A stretch of DNA of 9,864 nucleotides from an uncultured Clostridia bacterium (GTDB lineage Bacteria > Bacillota > Clostridia > Lachnospirales > Lachnospiraceae): contig CAMONF010000107.1 in assembly GCA_946620335.1 (NCBI GenBank), positions 1 to 9,864 on the forward strand. The letters are read 5' to 3'. Of this stretch, positions 7,453-9,864 are shown in pieces. The translations under genes were made by a program, and so were the position numbers. Each line of letters starts with the position of its first letter. Position 1 is the first letter of the stretch. Below the pieces are notes generated by a model that worked only from the letters and a program-made list of their open reading frames with translations, ran no database searches and was not told the DNA's origin.

Positions 7453-8732
7453 ACCTCCACGGCATTGTCGCAGAGAAGGGTGATGGCTTCCTGAACGGCC
7501 AGATCCTTCTTCATCTGCTCCTTCTCGTAATCGCCGAAGTACTTCTTGATGTCCTCGAGAGGCATCTTGTACTGCTCGGCCATCTTCTCGAGCTCAGCTT
7601 CGACCTTCTCGTCGGCGACCTCGATGTTCTCAGCCTTCACGACCTCCTCAAGGACGAGACGGGTCTGGATCCTCTTGGTGGCCTGCGGGCGCATCTGCTC
7701 CTTGAGGGCATCCGCGGTCTGGCCCATGTACTGGAGATACATGTCGATGCCGATACCCTGGCTCTGGAGCTGCTGGGCATACTCATTGTACATATCGGTG
7801 ACCTGGCTGTCGACCATGGCTGCCGGGATGTCCATCTCACTGGCTTCGATCAGCTTGTCCACGACCGCGTTCTCCTTGTCGGTCTGGGCAGCCTTCTCCT
7901 TGCGCTCGGTCAGCTCCTTGCGGACGTTATCCTTGTACTCGTCGACAGTGTCGAACTCGGAGTGATCCTGGACGTACTCTTCGTCGAAGACCGGAAGCTC
8001 TCTGCACTGGATCTTGTTGATCACGCAGTGGAAGACAGCAGCCTTGCCGGCCAGGTCCGGAGCATGATACTCCTCCGGGAAGGTGACGTTCACGTCCTTC
8101 TCATCGCCGACGTTAAGGCCGATGAGCTGCTCCTCGAAGCCCGGGATGAAGGAGCTGGAGCCGATGACCAGGGGCTGGCCCTGGGCTGTGCCGCCGTCAA
8201 AGGCAACGCCGTCGACGGTGCCAGCGTAGTCAAGGTTCACGGTGTCGCCGTCCTGGACCGGGCGGTCTGTGACGTCGACCATGCGGCTGTTCTTCTCCAG
8301 CTCGGCCTTGACTTCATTTTCCACATCCTCGTCGGTGACGGTGACGTCAGCCTTCGGGACCTCGATGCCCTTGTAGGCGCCGAGGGTGACTTCCGGCTTG
8401 ACAGCGACGGTGGCAGTGTAGATCATGCCTTCCTCGTCGATCTTGGTGACATCGATCTCCGGGCTGGAGACGATCTCAAGGCCGCAGGCGGAAGCCTCGA
8501 CCGGATAGGTGGCGTTGATCATATCGTTGGCGGCATCCTCATAGAAAATGCCCTTGCCGTACATCTTCTCGATCATCATCTGGGGAGCCTTGCCCTTGCG
8601 GAAGCCCGGAATCTGGATCTTGCCGCGCTGTCTCAGATATACCTTGCGGACAGCCTCCTTAAAGTCCTCAGCTGAGACCTCGATGGTCAGCTTCGCCATA
8701 TTGTGCTCAAGTCTCTCTACCTGTGCGCTCAT
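7449..8732 (-). CDS. tig: Trigger factor, ribosome-associated chaperone and peptidyl-prolyl isomerase
   Basis: It binds the ribosome near the exit tunnel and shields nascent chains as they fold. The 427-aa protein has the N-terminal ribosome-binding domain with the signature GFRKGKAP at 43-50. An FKBP-like isomerase domain follows at roughly 155-242 (GDTVNLDYAGTVDGVAFDGG, then IPGFEEQLIGLNVGD), and then a helical C-terminal chaperone domain rich in Glu, Lys and Gln. I chose ATG at 8732 because AGGAGG lies 4 nt upstream and the protein then starts MSAQVERLEHNMAKLTIEV, the usual start. An upstream ATG at 8747 would add MSGGN and would read through the SD. It is the first gene of the quality-control block and overlaps clpP by 4 nt. 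Confidence 0.97.
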   Translation of the reverse strand: MSAQVERLEHNMAKLTIEVSAEDFKEAVRKVYLRQRGKIQIPGFRKGKAPQMMIEKMYGKGIFYEDAANDMINATYPVEASACGLEIVSSPEIDVTKIDEEGMIYTATVAVKPEVTLGAYKGIEVPKADVTVTDEDVENEVKAELEKNSRMVDVTDRPVQDGDTVNLDYAGTVDGVAFDGGTAQGQPLVIGSSSFIPGFEEQLIGLNVGDEKDVNVTFPEEYHAPDLAGKAAVFHCVINKIQCRELPVFDEEYVQDHSEFDTVDEYKDNVRKELTERKEKAAQTDKENAVVDKLIEASEMDIPAAMVDSQVTDMYNEYAQQLQSQGIGIDMYLQYMGQTADALKEQMRPQATKRIQTRLVLEEVVKAENIEVADEKVEAELEKMAEQYKMPLEDIKKYFGDYEKEQMKKDLAVQEAITLLCDNAVEV

Positions 8733-8789
8733 ATTTCCTCCTGACAAGTGTTTCTTCTATATTATGAATGGGTCATCCGGCGGCCGGCG

Positions 8790-8825
8790 CCCATTGTCTC
8801 CAGTCATGACGGATCCCGCAATGGG
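8790..8825 (-). promoter_or_regulatory. Stem-loop in the tig 5' leader
   Basis: A perfect 7-bp inverted repeat, CCCATTG (8825-8819) and CAATGGG (8796-8790) on the minus strand, encloses a 22-nt loop containing the small palindrome GTCATGAC. It lies in the leader of over 100 nt between the predicted tig promoter and its SD. A GC-rich stretch (8777-8789) follows that can also fold. No known riboswitch or protein-binding leader was recognised, and the function is unknown. Confidence 0.45.
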
Positions 8826-8849
8826 ACCATATTCAGGCGTCATTAAAGC

Positions 8850-8878
8850 AGTATAACACAAGGTCTTTCCTGTGAACA
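8850..8878 (-). promoter_or_regulatory. Probable promoter of the tig-clpP unit (extended -10)
   Basis: On the minus strand, TATACT (8855-8850) is preceded directly by TGT, giving an extended -10 element (TGn). Seventeen bases upstream is TGTTCA (8878-8873), a weak -35 match. The site lies between the terminator of the upstream gene and tig, where a promoter is expected, and the sequence around it is AT-rich (8880-8920). Transcription would begin about 110 nt before the tig start. No CtsR direct repeat or CIRCE inverted repeat is visible beside it. Confidence 0.6.
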
Positions 8879-8914
8879 GCCTTTTTTTCCTTGATTTTTC
8901 AATATTTTGCAGCC

Positions 8915-8962
8915 AAATAAAGCCCCCGGGCCCGGGAAATAAGGCATCCCGCGCCCGGGGGC
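8915..8962 (-). terminator. Rho-independent terminator after the DJ-1 family gene
   Basis: The minus-strand arms GCCCCCGGGC (8962-8953) and GCCCGGGGGC (8931-8922) form a perfect 10-bp GC-only stem. An inner GGG/CCC pairing tightens the loop, and TTTATTT follows at 8921-8915. It lies 18 nt after the stop codon of the upstream gene and separates it from the tig promoter. Confidence 0.9.
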
Positions 8963-8979
8963 AGAGTTTCTTTGCGACA

Positions 8980-9537
8980 TCACGCCTCACGATAGGCGAT
9001 TCCCACAGCCACTTCCCTGGCCTTCTCCTCCCCGCAGAGGAGCTCGATGAGGCGGATGGCGAAGGGGATGGCCGTGCCGACGCCGCGGCTGGTGGTGACG
9101 TGGCCGTCCGTCAGGACCTTGGCGCCGGGCACCAGCTTCGCGCCGGCCAGCTCGCCTTCAAGGCCTGGATAGCAGGTGGCTTCCCTGCCCACGAGGTACC
9201 CGCGGTGGCCGAAGATGGTGGGCGCCGCGCAGATGGCCGCGATCTTCCGCTCTTCGTTGTAGAACTTCTCGAGGAGGGCTTTCAGCCCTTCATGGGCCTC
9301 CAGGTTCCGGGTGCCGGGCTGGCCGCCGGGGAGGATGAGCAGGTCTGCATTTTCCGCGTCAGTGTCAGCCCACATGGCGTCGCAGAGGACGGAAATGCCG
9401 GAACGTCCTGTGACCGTCAAGCTCTCACCCATGGAGACCATGGTCACCTCGGCGCCTGCGCGGCGGAGAAGATCCACCGGGACAAGGGCTTCCACTTCCT
9501 CAAAACCGTTGGCCAAAAAGATACACACTCTGCTCAT
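8980..9537 (-). CDS. DJ-1/PfpI (YajL-like) family protein
   Basis: A 185-aa single-domain protein of the DJ-1/ThiJ/PfpI superfamily, whose members are cytosolic and linked to stress protection and glyoxalase or deglycase activity. The exact reaction here cannot be told from sequence. The nucleophile-elbow cysteine is Cys103 in AAICAAPT, and the partner acidic residue is Glu16 in GFEEVEA (matching Glu18 of human DJ-1). The order NGFEEVEALVPVDLLRRAG, then LLILPGGQPG, then the cysteine is that of the DJ-1/YajL branch. I chose ATG at 9537, where the family fold begins (MSRVCIFLANGFEEVE) and a long SD precedes it. The frame is open further upstream, but that stretch is not family-like and runs into the divergent promoter. 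It appears to be a single-gene unit with its own terminator. Confidence 0.92.
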   Translation of the reverse strand: MSRVCIFLANGFEEVEALVPVDLLRRAGAEVTMVSMGESLTVTGRSGISVLCDAMWADTDAENADLLILPGGQPGTRNLEAHEGLKALLEKFYNEERKIAAICAAPTIFGHRGYLVGREATCYPGLEGELAGAKLVPGAKVLTDGHVTTSRGVGTAIPFAIRLIELLCGEEKAREVAVGIAYREA

Positions 9538-9539
9538 AT

Positions 9540-9555
9540 GATCACCCATCCTTTC
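9540..9555 (-). promoter_or_regulatory. Extended, split ribosome-binding site of the DJ-1 family gene
   Basis: The minus strand reads GAAAGGATGGGTGATC just before CATATG. It matches the full anti-SD complement (GAAAGGAGGTGATC) in two halves, GAAAGGA and GGTGATC. The second half ends 2 nt before the ATG at 9537. A second in-frame ATG (9549) lies within the site itself with no spacing, so 9537 is the preferred start. Confidence 0.6.
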
Positions 9556-9564
9556 AAAATGTTG

Positions 9565-9570
9565 TATAAT
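9565..9570 (+). promoter_or_regulatory. -10 box of a promoter for the CYTH-domain gene
   Basis: A perfect TATAAT lies 73 nt before the plus-strand ATG, in the short divergent gap. No good -35 was found at 16-18 nt spacing (the region reads TCACCC). The same bases on the minus strand give TATACA (9568-9563), a possible -10 for the divergent DJ-1 family gene, so the two promoters may overlap. Confidence 0.5.
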
Positions 9571-9643
9571 GTAAAGAAATCCGAAAAATATGCCGGGCGG
9601 CAAGGCGCCGGATGCTGAAGACTCGAAAAACAGGAGGTCTCCC

Positions 9644-9864
9644 ATGGAAATCGAACGCAAATGGCTCATTCCCTCCCCGCCCGCCGACCTTGAAAGCTAT
9701 CCCAGCAAAAAGATCGAGCAGGCCTATCTCTGCACCGACCCCGTCGTCCGTGTCCGCCAGAAGGGAAATGACTACATTCTCACCATCAAAGGCCGCGGTA
9801 TGCTCTCCCGCGAGGAGCACGAGCTGCCCCTCACCGAGGAGGCCTACCTGCATCTCCTCGCCAA
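9644..9864 (+). CDS. CYTH-domain protein (triphosphate-binding tunnel family), N-terminal part, cut by window end
   Basis: The first 73 codons are visible and the gene runs off the right edge. The start MEIERKWLIPS holds the ExExK-type motif (EIERK) of the CYTH superfamily. RVRQKGNDYILTIKG and then SREEHELPLTEEAYLHLL follow, alternating basic and acidic strands that form the triphosphate-binding tunnel. Relatives are inorganic triphosphatases, adenylate cyclases of class IV and thiamine triphosphatases; small bacterial versions like this are usually assigned as tripolyphosphatases, but the substrate is not decided by sequence. ATG at 9644 has AGGAGG (9632-9637) with 6 nt spacing. It is the only plus-strand gene here and diverges from the DJ-1 family gene. 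Confidence 0.9.
   Translation, partial: MEIERKWLIPSPPADLESYPSKKIEQAYLCTDPVVRVRQKGNDYILTIKGRGMLSREEHELPLTEEAYLHLLA

Noticed and set aside
8757..8990. A 77-codon minus-strand frame upstream of tig
   Set aside because: It spans the DJ-1 gene terminator and the tig promoter, has no SD or recognisable domain, and is best explained as chance.

Overview
The window looks like chromosomal housekeeping DNA from a moderately GC-rich member of the Clostridia, most likely a Lachnospiraceae-type Firmicute. This rests on protein style (trigger factor, ClpP, ClpX, Lon and EcfA sequences), strong Gram-positive Shine-Dalgarno (SD) sites, TTG start codons and gene order. It is inferred by eye, with no database search. 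Almost everything is on the minus strand, so transcription runs from high to low coordinates. Only the last gene, at the right edge, is on the plus strand.

Right to left: a CYTH-domain gene (plus strand, cut by the window end) diverges from a DJ-1/PfpI-family gene that ends in a strong GC-rich terminator. Next comes a protein quality-control block: tig (trigger factor), clpP, clpX, lon and engB (ysxC). tig and clpP overlap by 4 nt, as do lon and engB; clpX and lon are only a few nucleotides apart. A probable intrinsic terminator and a second long hairpin separate clpP from clpX, so the block is probably two linked transcription units: tig-clpP, then clpX-lon-engB. The chaperone, the ClpXP protease and unfoldase, the Lon protease and a ribosome-assembly GTPase together cover folding, degradation and 50S maturation.

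Below engB lies a 266-base gap that carries the most unusual feature of the window: two tandem copies of a roughly 120-base element repeating at a 136-137 base period. Each copy contains a perfect 17-bp hairpin. The two stems differ at five positions, and every change is matched by a complementary change in the other arm, while the loops and flanks stay nearly constant. The left copy in transcription order overlaps engB: the engB stop codon lies inside the hairpin stem, and the last engB codons are written in repeat sequence. No intrinsic-terminator T-tract follows either hairpin.

At the left end are the energy-coupling-factor (ECF) transporter genes ecfA1, ecfA2 and the start of ecfT (cut by the window edge), which form the shared energizing module of group II vitamin and metal importers. 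No tRNA, rRNA, CRISPR array, insertion sequence or prophage gene was seen. Apart from the repeat element and some structured leaders, the window is ordinary core genome.
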